Assembly (NCBI RefSeq): GCF_011386835.1
Contig: NC_088800.1
Coordinates: 10,998,572 to 11,062,571 of the forward strand
Source of the DNA: Chrysemys picta bellii
Taxonomy: Eukaryota; Chordata; Testudines; Emydidae
Direction of reading: 5' to 3'
Length of the DNA: 64,000 bases
Part shown: in pieces, positions 53,746 to 64,000 of the stretch
How the letters are laid out: each line of letters starts with the position of its first letter
Numbering within the stretch: position 1 is the stretch's first letter
Made by a program: the position numbers and the translations under genes
The notes under the pieces: generated by a model
Told to the model about the DNA's origin: nothing
Seen by the model: only the letters and a program-made list of their open reading frames with translations
Databases searched by the model: none

Positions 53746-55124
53746 CCAAACTGAAGGGAAGGTGGTGATGATTTCCCTTCCTGTGGTGGATAGAACTCCA
53801 TGGCTAAAGAATCCTGACCATAAATGGTTTATACCAAAAATTCATTAAAAAACCTATTGAAGATGAAATAGCTTGCCATTGGAGCGGCCCAGATTCCACC
53901 AATGGCAGGAGTTTCCAAAAATTTTGTAGGAGAGGATGTACCAACTCTCCTTTTCAAGATCTCCACTCCCACCTGAGCTGAAAATTCTAGAAGAGCAGGT
54001 GTGTACTATACTGTTCATGTGCTCGATATTATTTTCAGAAGCTTACATACCTTCTTTGCCGAGTGATGTTGCCTCTTTCTTTGGTTGTAATTGTGAGGAG
54101 TCATTTTTATTTCGATGAGAAAACAAATTAATAAGTTTTTCATTCTTCCTCTTGGCCCATCAGCGGCACAAGATGTTCTATCACAGAGTCAGGGAGAATT
54201 TCATTGGTGCCCCTTGTTTTCACACTGTCAAAATTCATATATATATATATTTGGTGCTTTGAAAGAGACAATGTCACAAAGGTGAAAACAATTATGAGCC
54301 ATCTCAGCTGGGAAACAGAAAAAGGTGAATGATAATTATAAACTGTTTAAGCAACTTTTACCAGATATCCAGAAAGCCACAACTGAGAAAGCAGGCTATG
54401 TTGGTTTTAAAATAAACAAACAAATACATTTGCCTTAGAAGGGAAGTGAAAGCAGCATTTATGAATGACTGCCTGCCAAGTGGAGCCATGGCACCTAACA
54501 CATAGCACTCACTGTTCTAGCACATCTCCTCTAACTGAAGAGATTTTTATTCTTGCACAATCACCTTCCTTCAAAGCACCATGCTCATACCATGACTACT
54601 TTATCCCTCTCACAAGATTTCCAGCCCATTTTCTGAAATGGTGTGACTGAAATGATTTAGATACAGGTCAGATAAAACATCCAAATGTTTTGCATGCTTA
54701 TGTGAGACAGAATAAACTTCTGACTCTTTTGAGTTTGTCCTACCACTGATGTAACAGATCCAGGAAAGTTGGACCAACAGATCAGGGGCAAAGTTGTCTC
54801 GTTGCTCCATCTCCTCTGAACAGCATGACTTTAGGAAGCTTGGAAATTCAAGGCTGTTTCCATCACAAACTTTATTTTTTTCTGAAAAAAAGTTCATTGT
54901 TGCTCACCATGCCCTCGTGATAATTACTATAAGTAAATGTGCCTTTTTTCCTCCACATGAGCATCTCAGTGACTGCATTTTTCACTTTTTTTTTATACAG
55001 TGTTTTCCATTTGTGTGCGATAACCAACCTAAATCTTCAGGCTGACATTTGGCGGTCCAGATGGTCAAATTACTGCCCCACCTGTGGGTATCCATGCTGC
55101 AGGGCATACATGATCATTCACGTG
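53746..55124. other. Unique AT-rich sequence, nothing recognised
   Basis: A short (AT)n lies at 54236-54250. No supported gene or repeat family. Confidence 0.4.
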
Positions 55125-55325
55125 GGTTTGGGAAGACTTTTTCCCCTACACCATAGCATTGCACAAATATGGCATACTGTAGGTTTGTTTGTTTGTTTGG
55201 TGGGTTGGTTTTATCTTCATCTCTTCTACCACATCCTAGTTACTTTCATTGGTAGGATGATACAACTCACCAATGGTGTAATCTGGTATGGCAAGGCCTG
55301 CAGTATGTTCCTATGTTCGTAGTTA
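55125..55325 (+). mobile_element. CR1-like LINE 3' end, sense, decayed
   Basis: 'tttgggaagactttttcccc' and, at the end, 'aatctggtatggcaaggcct' plus 'gtatgttcctatgttcg' match the order of a CR1 3' UTR ending in a short ATGTTC-type repeat. The middle is too diverged to align by eye. Confidence 0.5.
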
Positions 55326-56279
55326 GGTCCTCAGCATAACTAGTGGGTGGTTGGACGATTTTCAAAACCTAGTGACTTCCATCTGCTTACTTGGCAGCTG
55401 GGGATTTAACTAAACAACATCCCACTTGGTTCAGTCAAACCTGGTTAGTCTAAATGGAGTTACAAACTCAATTTCATTTATTTATTTATTTGAAATGGAG
55501 AATGCCATGAGTGCAAAAAAACTTTTTTCTGGTCTATGCCAGCAGAAGGGCTGTCTGTGCAGCAAGCGTCAGTTCTAGTTAATCCAGATCTGTTTGTCAA
55601 CTGATTTATTCATCTGAATTTATATTTATCCAAATAAAAACCGTTTACAGGCACCCTTAGGGACTTACATGTTTCAGATGCTCAGCCACATGGATAAGAA
55701 AGCAAGATGGATGGATGGTACTTTTTTCTTAAATTTGTAATCCCTTGGGATTTGCCTGAGTCTAGAGCCATGTTGTTCCAGGGGTCTGTGACTAAAATGC
55801 TTTAGGGAAGCAGAGACGGGATGAACTGCCAACATATAGGTATGATCTTGAGACTATGGCCATGAGAGCTGGAGACAAATGCCACACCTGATTCCCAAAC
55901 TATGAAACATAGATATGGGGAGAAACACTGAGCAATAAACACTCATATTGCAGTCAGTACGAGTTTTGCCATTGATTTTGAAGGGGACAAGATGGGGGCC
56001 TTATTGTGGATACTATGGTTCTGTTTGTGTTCTTTTAATACCCCATTGCCTGTTGTGCAGCAGGGGTTTTGGTCTTAAAGGTAAAGGTACTAAGGTGAAT
56101 TCCCTCCTGCAGTACAGTCTGGCTTTTATTCTGAAGGGGTTTTTTTTTTAATTACTTTTTTTAAAGTAATGTAACTTATGTGAAGGGTGTTGTGTTTAAA
56201 AAAACAAAGGGTGGGGGGGAGTTCACAAAATAGCATGCATGATTGATCTCAGGTCTGCTCCCTGATCCAAAGACAACAC
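55326..56279. other. Unique AT-rich sequence, nothing recognised
   Basis: A short (ATTT)n lies at 55477-55491. No exon supported. Confidence 0.4.
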
Positions 56280-56700
56280 AGCACAGCAGTCAAATATACA
56301 TTTTATGGGCTTTTGTCTGTTTTGCAATAACACCGGAAAGCATTCTTTAATTAAAATTTAAAACCGTAACTGATTAATTTTCTGTGTAAACAATCCCTGT
56401 AAACATGGAATGTCAGCATTTTAAGGGCACACTGGTATAAATTTTACTCCTTCCCTTAGATGCTCTCAGGAAAGATGGCAAGAGCAGAAAACAAGTTCAG
56501 GAAGGGATCCGGGCGAGGGGAAAAGTTCAAGGCCCTGGTGTTCTGTACTTAGCGTACACCAGCTGCAGGATTTCATCTGCTGCCCATTTCTCTGTGTAGG
56601 AATGTTGGCATATGCTTTCACTGTGGTATGATTTATTTTCTCTCAACTGCTAAAGGGTGATGTGGGGCTGATTTAAAGAACACCCGTTCCCGACACAATG
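56280..56700. promoter_or_regulatory. Possible conserved non-coding element
   Basis: Repeat-free, with 'tctttaattaaaatttaaaa', 'aactgattaattttctgtgt' and 'gtaaacaatccctgtaaaca' (a forkhead-like GTAAACA pair, 56386-56406). It also holds a balanced, well-mixed segment to 56700. Enhancer-like by composition; no alignment available. Confidence 0.28.
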
Positions 56701-56934
56701 TGATCCAGTGGCAGTGAGTCATGCACTGGGACATGTGGGTTTTACGGGATTAGAACAAAGCTTTTCTCTTTTTTATATAGGCATCTGGATTCCTAGGACC
56801 ATTTGTTTAGAAGGATTTCTTCAGCACGCTCTTTAGGTGATTCAGAGAATGATTTAGAACATTAATGCATTAAGCCTCTTACATGCCTGTGAGTTAGGTG
56901 ACTATTATTACTCCTTTTTAGGGAAGCAGAATGG

Positions 56935-57310
56935 TCCAGTGACTAGCAAATGGGTGTGAATTCCAGAGACTTGGATTCTGCCACTGAATCTTTGAGACAC
57001 TAGGTATATCATGTAAGGAATGATCCGAAGATCAATGAAGTCAGTGAAAAGACTGTTATTGATCTCAGAGGACACTGGATTAGGCCTTTAGGACCCAATT
57101 GTGGCACGCTTACTTATGTTGACTAGTACTTTTTTCCATCAAGTTAGTCCCCTCCCCCCATTTCAAGGATCACTTACCCATATAAGTGATGGTACCAATG
57201 TGAGGCTCTTAGCCTTCCTATTCCTTGGTTTCCCTACCTGGTAAATGGGGATAAGGATATTTACTTAACTGTAATATGCTTTGAGAACCATATATAAAAG
57301 TGATAAATGC
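56935..57310 (+). mobile_element. MIR-like SINE, sense, carrying a palindrome inside
   Basis: The left part 'aatggtccagtgactagcaa' and 'ccagagacttggattctgcc' is MIR head. 57017-57093 is a dispersed palindrome ('atgatccgaagatcaatgaa', 'actggattaggcctt'). MIR resumes at about 57205 with 'attccttggtttccctacct' and 'ggtaaatggggataaggata'. The order suggests the palindrome inserted into the older MIR. Confidence 0.6.
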
Positions 57311-57319
57311 TATTCTTTC

Positions 57320-57380
57320 ATACAATGGGAATCTGAAACATAGGCACAGAGAGGTTAAATGATTTGCCCAAAGACGTGTA
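57320..57380 (-). mobile_element. MIR-like SINE fragment, antisense
   Basis: 'gaaacataggcacagagagg' and 'ttaaatgatttgcccaaaga' are the reverse complement of the MIR centre. Confidence 0.6.
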
Positions 57381-57673
57381 CTCCTTGTATAGCTTAAGAG
57401 AATTTCAAATGATTTTATTTTACCTCAAGGGCTCTGGGGGATGACTTTCAGGGCTCTTTTTCTTGAAACTTTATATAAGGAAGTGTCCGAAAGAAATGGA
57501 TTAAAAAAAAGAGTCGAGGCCCTCGCTTACAGTGTGTCTGTGTGTGGTATGTTTAGAGTTGGTTGGAATTTTTTAAAACAATCAACAAAAATGGATCCGA
57601 CATTTGCAAAAAAAAACCCAACCAAACAAATTCACAAAACTGTAACACATTTGTCCCATTTGGGGATCAGCTA

Positions 57674-57803
57674 TAGGGCTGGTCAGAAAATTTCAACGTT
57701 TTGCCTGTTTTCATTGAAATATTACATAAAAGCAGAGAGGGGAGAGGCGAGGAGGATTATGATAAATATTTGTGAATATTTCATCTATTTTTGACCAGCT
57801 CTA
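57674..57803. mobile_element. Short MITE with GGGCTGGTCA ends
   Basis: About 130 bp. The left end TAGGGCTGGTCAGAAAATTT and the right end TTTTTGACCAGCTCTA are inverted repeats over about 12 bp. TA sits just outside or at both ends, so a TA target is possible. AT-rich interior, non-coding. Confidence 0.75.
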
Positions 57804-58189
57804 GTTGTATGGGAGAGAACTGAGCTCAACGTCAGGTTCTCTGTTCCTTACTGTTTTTAAGTGTCATTCACATTTACTGTTACTGAAATACATATAGAAA
57901 TAAACTATGATAAATTCTAAAGCTACCATGCATCTGGACACAGAGTTTTCTTCAATGACTTTGCATTTTATAGCTCTCTGCAGACAAGAAAATGTTGGCT
58001 TTTCATCACACTTTATTGTCTTCTAACCGAAATTGAAAAGCAATATACACCTCCCGTAACATTTCTGTCCTTCCTCCTCAAGCTTCTTGTGGGAAAACTC
58101 CTTAAAACACTAGGGACTTTAGAACACTTAAGAGGCTATCTCCTCCTTTCCCGTCCTGGGAGAGCATCTCAGACAGGTCCTGTATTTAC
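57804..58189. other. Unique sequence, nothing recognised
   Basis: No feature seen. Confidence 0.4.
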
Positions 58190-58262
58190 TGGGTGAAATC
58201 TTAGCTCCACTGACATCAATGGAAAAACTTACCATCGACTTCAAAGGGACCAGGGTTTCACC
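58190..58262. repeat. Dispersed palindrome (gtgaaatc ends)
   Basis: Left 'gggtgaaatcttagctccac' and right 'gggaccagggtttcacc' are near reverse complements. The centre carries 'gacatcaatgg' and 'ccatcgacttc'. Same group as 62489-62560. Confidence 0.7.
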
Positions 58263-58489
58263 AACTGAATCTTGGAGCTACACAGTAATATTGTGATCGG
58301 AGATCCCAAAGATAGCTGACTCCCCATCTTCCTACCTGTTAACTTCAATAGGTTTGCTGGTTTTTATCATAACTTTCTACCTATGTATCCATCCATCCAT
58401 TGTTTATTATTATTATTATGTTATTATTAATTTAGTGTGTACAATTAACTTGTATATAGTGTACAATGAGCTTCTCAGCTGAAGTAGGA

Positions 58490-58692
58490 AGACACTCTCC
58501 CTGAACAAAGGCCTGCTCCAAAGCCAAGTGTAGCCAATGGAATGACTCAATTGAATCAGGCCCTAAAATTGCATACAAACCATTTAAAACCCCAGTCCTG
58601 CAAAAACACATATGCTTAATATGACTTCAATGGGACTGTGGATATCAGTAAAGCATGTGCATAAATCTTTGCAGTTTTGGGGCCTACATTGC
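58490..58692. repeat. Two adjacent dispersed palindromes
   Basis: The first is about 58505-58566 ('ggcctgctccaaagccaagt' ... 'aattgaatcaggccc'). The second is about 58590-58692, opening 'ccccagtcctgcaaaaacac', centred on 'tgacttcaatgggactgtgg' and closing 'cataaatctttgcagttttg' then 'gggcct'. Confidence 0.6.
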
Positions 58693-59109
58693 ATCCATAC
58701 CCATCTCTTACCAGGAATTTGTATTAACACAACATGTTTTCAGAGCTGATTAGTATTTCAGTCACCAGACCCCCATTAAAACCTGTTGAAGTCACACAGT
58801 TCAAACCCCATCAGGGACTTGAGCGGACAGTGGCAATTGTCTTTGGGCAGATGAGCACTCGCACTGTAATAAGTACTTTGTTTCAGGTGCAGTAGTCCAC
58901 AGGTCAATCAGTTATTTTGCCTTCTGTGATCTTCCCCTTAACTGGGGCAGGAGAGTGGATATCTACAATCTCATCATTCCCAGAAGTGCTCTATGTGGAA
59001 TTGTTGTTTCCATAAATCACTGCAACCTGCATTCTGGGAATATAGTGGTGCTGCCCGAAATGAGGTAAAACAGCCCCACTGGTGTGGAGGATCTGAAGGA
59101 TTCAGCATT

Positions 59110-59325
59110 AATAATAATTTCATCTCAGGGTTTCAAAGCACTTCACAGACTTCACATGAGGGAGGGAGGCATTATAATAACCATTGCACAGGTGGGTGAA
59201 TTGAGACACAAAAAAGGCAAGATTATCCAGCCAGTTAGGGGCAGGATTACAAATGGAACCTAGGTCTTTTGGCTTCCACTTTCCTGATGTAACTTCTAGA
59301 CCACTCTAGTATTACTAGATGTGCC
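59110..59325 (-). mobile_element. MIR-like SINE, antisense, nearly full length
   Basis: 'gtttcaaagcacttcacaga' (3' part), 'cattataataaccattgcac', 'aggtgggtgaattgagacac', 'aatggaacctaggtcttttg' and 'cttctagaccactctag' run through MIR in reverse, from 3' tail to tRNA-like head. Confidence 0.8.
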
Positions 59326-60369
59326 ATACTCCGAAAAGGTTCACTAGCAGTTATGCCAAGTTGAGCCCCTCCCCAACCTGTTCCCATCCTTCATGCGCCA
59401 CACACATTGTTTCAGTCCTGTTATTGCAATTTTAAATAAGGTTTATGTACTGATAAACAAGCTCAACCACCGCTCACCTTGTCCGCCCTGCACTTAGGGA
59501 ATGAGGTTGAGTTCAAATGAGGATCAGTCAGTGAATTAAAAGTCCTCTGCATTATCCATCAAGTCACTAGTCCTGCTATCTTCCCAAAACTTCCTTTGTT
59601 TATTCTTTACCACTTGAAGGACCATAGTGCAGCACTGAGAATGCATGCAGAAGTCACTGTTGTCAACAGTTGCGTAGATGTATTGCTGAGAAATGTTGAG
59701 GACCTGTCTATCTATGTGGGGACAGAGCAGAGTTTCAGTGGGACATTTCTCCTTTTAGCAGCCATACACTAGACAATTAGAAATAGTTGCCAGATAGAAG
59801 ATCACACAAACCTGCCAAGGGTGGAAAGTATTGGAAAACCCAAACCAGAATGAGTAAAAACTCCCAAGGACTGGCATTTCCAGCATGAAAGAGATTGCCT
59901 GTAGCTGTTGGGAAAAACTATTTGTTAAGGAAGAGAAGATTAAACAGGAGCCAATGGTCACTTAGAAGATCTTGGAAGCATTCCTGGGCAAGAACATAGC
60001 AACCCAAAACTCAAGCTGAGCTTTGCAAAGCTAGCTCTGCTCGCACAAAAGCACCAGGAGCTGTTCCCATCCCATATTCAATTCGGCATAAGTACTCTTT
60101 TAAATGTTAGTGAAAGGGAATATCAGCCAGGCACAAAAAAGGATAATTACATTATAGTTTTGAACTAAAAAGCCAATCTTTCTGAATTGCAATGCAACCT
60201 GAAAGGCACAAGCAAGGAGGGAAAGGGGAGAGAGACTGAGCCGAGAAAAAGACTTCAGAACCTCCGGCATTTGCTCAAGAGCTCTTATGTCTCTGAATGA
60301 TGCTGTTTCTCTCATGCTACAGAGCCACTAAGTTGCCCCCCCCTCGCCATCCCCATTCCTTTGGCAATG
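59326..60369. other. Unique sequence, nothing recognised
   Basis: No repeat family or supported exon. Confidence 0.4.
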
Positions 60370-60780
60370 CAAACAAGATCATAAACGTCAGATGTAGTCT
60401 TGTCGCTTTAATGGTCTCATGGCTATGAATAAAAATGGCGCGGTAACAGATTTGTTAATTGACTTTATGTGCAACTGGCATACATTAGGCAGCTCTGTTA
60501 ACACCACTCACAAAGCTGGATGCGTTGCTGTTCTTTCCCGTCACTGGTGAATTAAACTTTTAACAGTTGAGAGACCAGAGGGTTAAGCCTAGAAGGCTAG
60601 AGTGATATTTTTTCCGTCTTTGATGACACACTAAAATAAAGATTGTCTCATTTTGCAGCAGAACATTGAGTCTGCGAAGCCAATGTACATGTAGTTACTA
60701 TTTGCAGAATTTGGCATTTTCTATGAATAGCATAAAACAGGCAGCAGATCAGCTGTCATGTTTTGACAGGGTTGTCCTTT
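60370..60780. promoter_or_regulatory. Strongest conserved-looking non-coding block
   Basis: Free of repeats. It has homeodomain-like 'gatttgttaattgactttat' and 'ggtgaattaaacttttaaca', and TALE-type sites facing each other, CTGTCA at about 60752 and TGACAG at about 60764 (MEIS/TGIF half sites). A TATGAATAAAAATGGC segment lies near 60424. Composition fits an ancient enhancer; I could not align it to anything. Confidence 0.33.
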
Positions 60781-61743
60781 TTTTCCGAATGCCATTCTTT
60801 TTTTTTTCTTTTCTGTTTTTCCCTTTGAGCAGCAAATCCACTTTTTTTTTTGTTTCCCAAGCAGCTAAAATCTGATGAATATTATATTAAAGGGCCAGCC
60901 TGTGGTTGTGGGTTCACATGCCAGGCAGAAGGAACCTAAAAGGGAAGGAAAAATCCTACCTAAGACCAGTGATCAGATGCCACTATGAGGAATTTTACCC
61001 TCCTTTGCTGGGTTAGTGGACCAAGTTCTTTGAGGCAAGGAATGGAAACCTATTTACAAGACCCCATAGGCTGAGGGATTTATTGTCTTAATCTTCCCTT
61101 TCATGTGGTTTCAAAACAGCGAGCTACTTTATGCCATAATTTCATAATCTTTAGACCTAGACCCAAAAACTACTGAGAAAAACAATCTGAGCTTCTCCCT
61201 TGTATTGAAATAAATTTCATTGGTTTCAGCCCCTTTGCATAATCGCACATAGCCAAATTATTGTGGCCGCCTTTCCATCTATGCACCTGACCTCGGGCCC
61301 AGTGTTGGAGTTCAGGCACACAGTCTGGGCAACCACTTCTGAAGTGTGGGCTTGCAATGCACAAGCCTCATTATAAAGCTTTAAGGTTCATAGGCTGCTG
61401 TTTCGTCTCCGATTCTTGTGAGGAGGGAAAGGGGTTGGGACTCTGGGCTCTGATTTGGCTCATTATAGGGAAGTGACCAACCACATAGTACAGACTTTGG
61501 TAATTTTGTGGTCACTACTGGCAAATGCTAAGCACTCCACCATGTGTGTGTTGTGGGTGTATAATATACACAGAGGTCAATTAAAAAGTTAATACTAACT
61601 GTTCTAAGAACAGAAACATAGGAACTATTAACTAATTCTTACTTTTTTTAAATGGGTGTGAATATATGCATAAAAATGTAAATGTGTGTGGCTGTAAATA
61701 GATGTATGTATGTATGTATGTGTGTGTGTGATGTATATAACAC

Positions 61744-61774
<31 letters not shown>

Positions 61775-61973
61775 CACGTGTATGTATATTTACACACCCA
61801 TATCCATCTCAGAGTTTCAGAGGTAATTGATGCATGTGGTATCTTAAACTCCCTCACCTATAATCTGTCCCTCTTCATTAGATTGAATTCTAACATTCCA
61901 AACCTCTGAACAGCTGCAGACAGCTGCCATCTTTTAAAATATACCTGGCACTGAAAAGTTTTCTCCTAGATTT
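60781..61973. other. Mostly unique with T-rich and alternating repeats
   Basis: A T-rich tract lies at 60775-60860. The microsatellite at 61703-61790 is listed separately. No supported exon. Confidence 0.4.
61703..61790. repeat. Compound (TGTA)n-(TG)n-(AC)n microsatellite
   Basis: A TGTA run and TG run are followed, after 'atgtatataa', by CA-rich sequence and an AC run. The two halves are largely complementary, so the tract can fold on itself. Confidence 0.92.
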
Positions 61974-62020
61974 ACTGATAATAATAATACTTAGCTGCTA
62001 TATAGCACTTTGTTACTTTA
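61974..62020 (-). mobile_element. MIR-like 3' tail, antisense
   Basis: 'gataataataatacttagct' and 'gctatatagcactttgttac' are the reverse complement of the AT-rich MIR tail and its AGTGCTATAT block. Confidence 0.55.
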
Positions 62021-62488
62021 TTTTCCCCCCAAAATCTGGAATGAGCTCCATCAAAATTACACTGGTCTTCCATAAAGGGTGCATAATATTCAGTTTTGTA
62101 TTAGGGACACATTTATGAATATTTAGGATTATAACTGAAGAATCAGATTCTATTCTCAGGCAAATTGGAGTAAATCCAGAGTAACTCCATAGACTTAAAG
62201 GCTTTCCAAAGATCAGGGGAATGGAGGACTATGCCAAAGAGTGATTGGATCTGAAGGCTTGTGCTCCCACTGGCTCATGGAAGCATAGTGGAATATTTGG
62301 GTCTATGAAAAGCAGCATGTATAAACTGACCATTTATCTGGAATCCAGGTTATTTTAACATCTCTATTCCTGGGAAAAGTTCCAGGGGACTGGTAATGAC
62401 TGCAAGTGGCCTGGAGTCTGAACCTCAGTTTTACGTCATCCAAACGACAAGCAGCACCTCCAATACATAAGCAGAAACATAGTATGTG
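62021..62488. other. Unique plus a palindrome piece
   Basis: At 62155-62200 'aaattggagtaaatccagag' and 'taactccatagac' form half of a dispersed palindrome. Otherwise nothing recognised. Confidence 0.4.
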
Positions 62489-62560
62489 AAATCCTGAGCC
62501 CATTGTAGTCAGCAGGAATTTTGCATTGACTTCAATGGGGCCAGGATTTCACCCAGTAGA
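62489..62560. repeat. Dispersed ~72-bp palindrome, best preserved copy
   Basis: The left arm 'gtgaaatcctgagcccattg' pairs with the right arm 'caatggggccaggatttcac'. The centre is 'aattttgcattgacttc'. No target duplication is obvious. Confidence 0.8.
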
Positions 62561-63744
62561 GCTAGAGCTCCTAAATCTGGACAGCAATAACTCTGGGTTA
62601 TTCTAGGGGAGTTAAAGCTGCATGAATAAAGACAGAGCAGAGACAGGGCAGAGAAATAGAAATAGGAAATATAAGCAAATTGTCTGCTCATTTCTTAAAC
62701 TCTAAGCTCTGTCAGTCCCATCTGCTCTTCCTCACCTTCTGGGCTCTTCCTTCCCCTTCAGTCACCACAAAGAGTGACATGGCTTATCCTAGTCTGAACA
62801 CACTAATCTTTTGGGATGACAGATTCTGACCTTGGTTGTAGTCTCTGGCATTAGGCCGCACGCCGGTATCTAACAAAAGCACTGTACACTGACATTTCTC
62901 TGCTTCTTTATTATTTATTTATTTAACAAATCAGCATATTTGATCAGATGAAACCTTCTGTCATTCAGAAGCAATGGAGAAATGACTCCACCTGATTTGA
63001 CAGTTAATCTTCACATCACCTTTCTCCACGGATCAGATGATTAATGTCTAGTAATCAATAAGTCTTCTACTCTGGAAGTTGCTCCCCGGTTCCACAACCT
63101 CTCTTGCAAGCCTTTGTTGATCATTTCTTGCAGTGGTTGCAGGACACAAAATGATTAAATGATGTGGACAGCGAGGGAGAGGAGCAGAGGGGAATATCTT
63201 TGTAGGGCATGACATTTTTAGGCATTGTCTTTGGAAATCAAATGGTTCTCTTGTGGGAAATATTCAAAGCCAGGGAAAGTGCACCCTCTAAAAGGCATTC
63301 CCTTCCCACCCTCCTTTCTAGCCTGACAAGCTTAGCTGATTTTTTTTTTTTGATAGCTTGTGTTGATAAAAGCATATTTCATTCAAGAGTTAAAAGGTCG
63401 GTTGCAGACTGATCATGGAAGCTCTTAAACTCTCTTACTGACCTGGAATTAGTAGATTCAAGCAATTTTCCAACATACCCAGTACACCATAAAATATGTG
63501 TTTTACGCTACACTGGTATTGCTGGCAATGCACAAAACAAATGTACTGTACATGAAATGCCATGACTAGAGTTTAATATACTTCCTGCAGGTTAGGTAGA
63601 TAATGTGTGTATGTGGGCTTACTGTACATACAATCTAGCCATGTGCCCTTATGACATGATGCACTTCTCTATAGCAATAATGTTCTTACATTTCTGTTCC
63701 CAATGTCGTCGAGGACCAGTGTAACCTTTTCTTTATCACTTGCA
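62561..63744. other. Unique sequence, nothing recognised
   Basis: A short (TTTA)n lies at 62908-62924 and a T run at 63339-63351. No supported gene or repeat. Confidence 0.4.
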
Positions 63745-64000
63745 CCTGAATAGTCCCCGCTGGTGGGGCAGTGGCATTATATGCTTAAAAATGCATAGAG
63801 TCAAATAAGGTGAAAATCTTACATGAATCAAACTGTACCATAGAATCTCTATGGATAGAAATCTCATGCTTGAATAATAAAAGTATAACAGTAGGAATAT
63901 ACTACCAACTACCTGACCAGGATATGACTGTGAAATGCTAAGGGAGGTTAGAGGGGCTACAAAAGCAGAGAACACAATAATAATGGGTGATTTCAACTAT
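63745..64000 (+). mobile_element. CR1 LINE, endonuclease part of ORF2, runs off the edge
   Basis: 'accatagaatctctatggat', 'aggaatatactaccaactac', 'ctgaccaggatatgactgtg' and 'aaatgctaagggaggttaga' match the CR1 ORF2 region encoding the apurinic-type endonuclease. The last codons read IIMGDFNY, containing the GDFN catalytic segment of that nuclease. An in-frame stop or shift occurs upstream, so the copy is probably dead. The reverse transcriptase would lie to the right of this window. The left boundary is approximate. Confidence 0.82.

Noticed and set aside
1..64000. A coordinated new multi-gene system
   Set aside because: No cluster of coding regions or shared regulatory sites was found; the structured signals are transposons, their relics and microsatellites.

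Overview
This window is vertebrate nuclear DNA. It is AT-rich, almost free of long open frames, has no operon structure, and is filled with interspersed repeats at many stages of decay. The repeats point to a turtle, most likely a cryptodire. A tRNA-headed SINE with a CR1-like tail (the tortoise PolIII/Cry family) sits at 32237-32419. CR1 LINE fragments of several ages occur on both strands. There are also many short palindromic DNA transposons of kinds I know from turtle genomes: the CAGTGTTTCYCAAAC, CAGGGGTCGGCAACG, TAGGGTGACCAGACAG, CAGGGCCGGCTC and GTCTACAC-ended groups. The species assignment rests on repeat recognition only.

No protein-coding gene could be recognised. The best candidate is one possible terminal exon at 47808-47951 (47 codons ending in a PDZ-ligand-like TTL). 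It follows a long pyrimidine tract and lies in repeat-free sequence, but I cannot name the gene. The other coding-like stretches are dead pieces of CR1 ORF2. They are the reverse-transcriptase and C-terminal parts at 37305-38220 (minus), a C-terminal part at 50042-50368 (minus), and an endonuclease part that runs off the right edge at about 63745-64000 (plus). The window therefore looks like intergenic or large-intron sequence.

Layout: 0-6 kb holds MIR-like SINEs, two palindromic DNA elements with exact target duplications, an unusual 99-bp palindrome and a three-deep transposon nest at 5313-5996. 6-16 kb is mostly unique, with a GTCTACAC element, a 53-bp tandem duplication, microsatellites and an AT-rich conserved-looking block near 12.9-13.2 kb. 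16-25 kb holds CR1 pieces, MIR copies and palindromic hAT elements. 25-31 kb is mostly unique and includes a candidate CTCF site. 31-42 kb is the densest repeat region: the Cry SINE inside a MIR, a 1.2-kb CR1, GTCTACAC elements and hAT elements. 42-49 kb is mainly unique, with the exon candidate. 49-53 kb has one CR1 inserted into another, an unclassified GC-richer block and a GTCTACAC element. 53-64 kb is mainly unique, with palindromes, MIR copies, a conserved-looking block at 60.4-60.8 kb and the start of another CR1.

The parts do not work together as a genetic system. They form a layered record of transposition: nested insertions give relative ages (MIR older than Cry SINE; one CR1 subfamily older than another; GTCTACAC element older than TAGGGTGACC element, older than CAGGGGTCGG element). 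I did not find a convincing new biological system. The most original material is the set of short palindromic repeat families, an unclassified repeat present twice, and several repeat-free blocks that may be regulatory.
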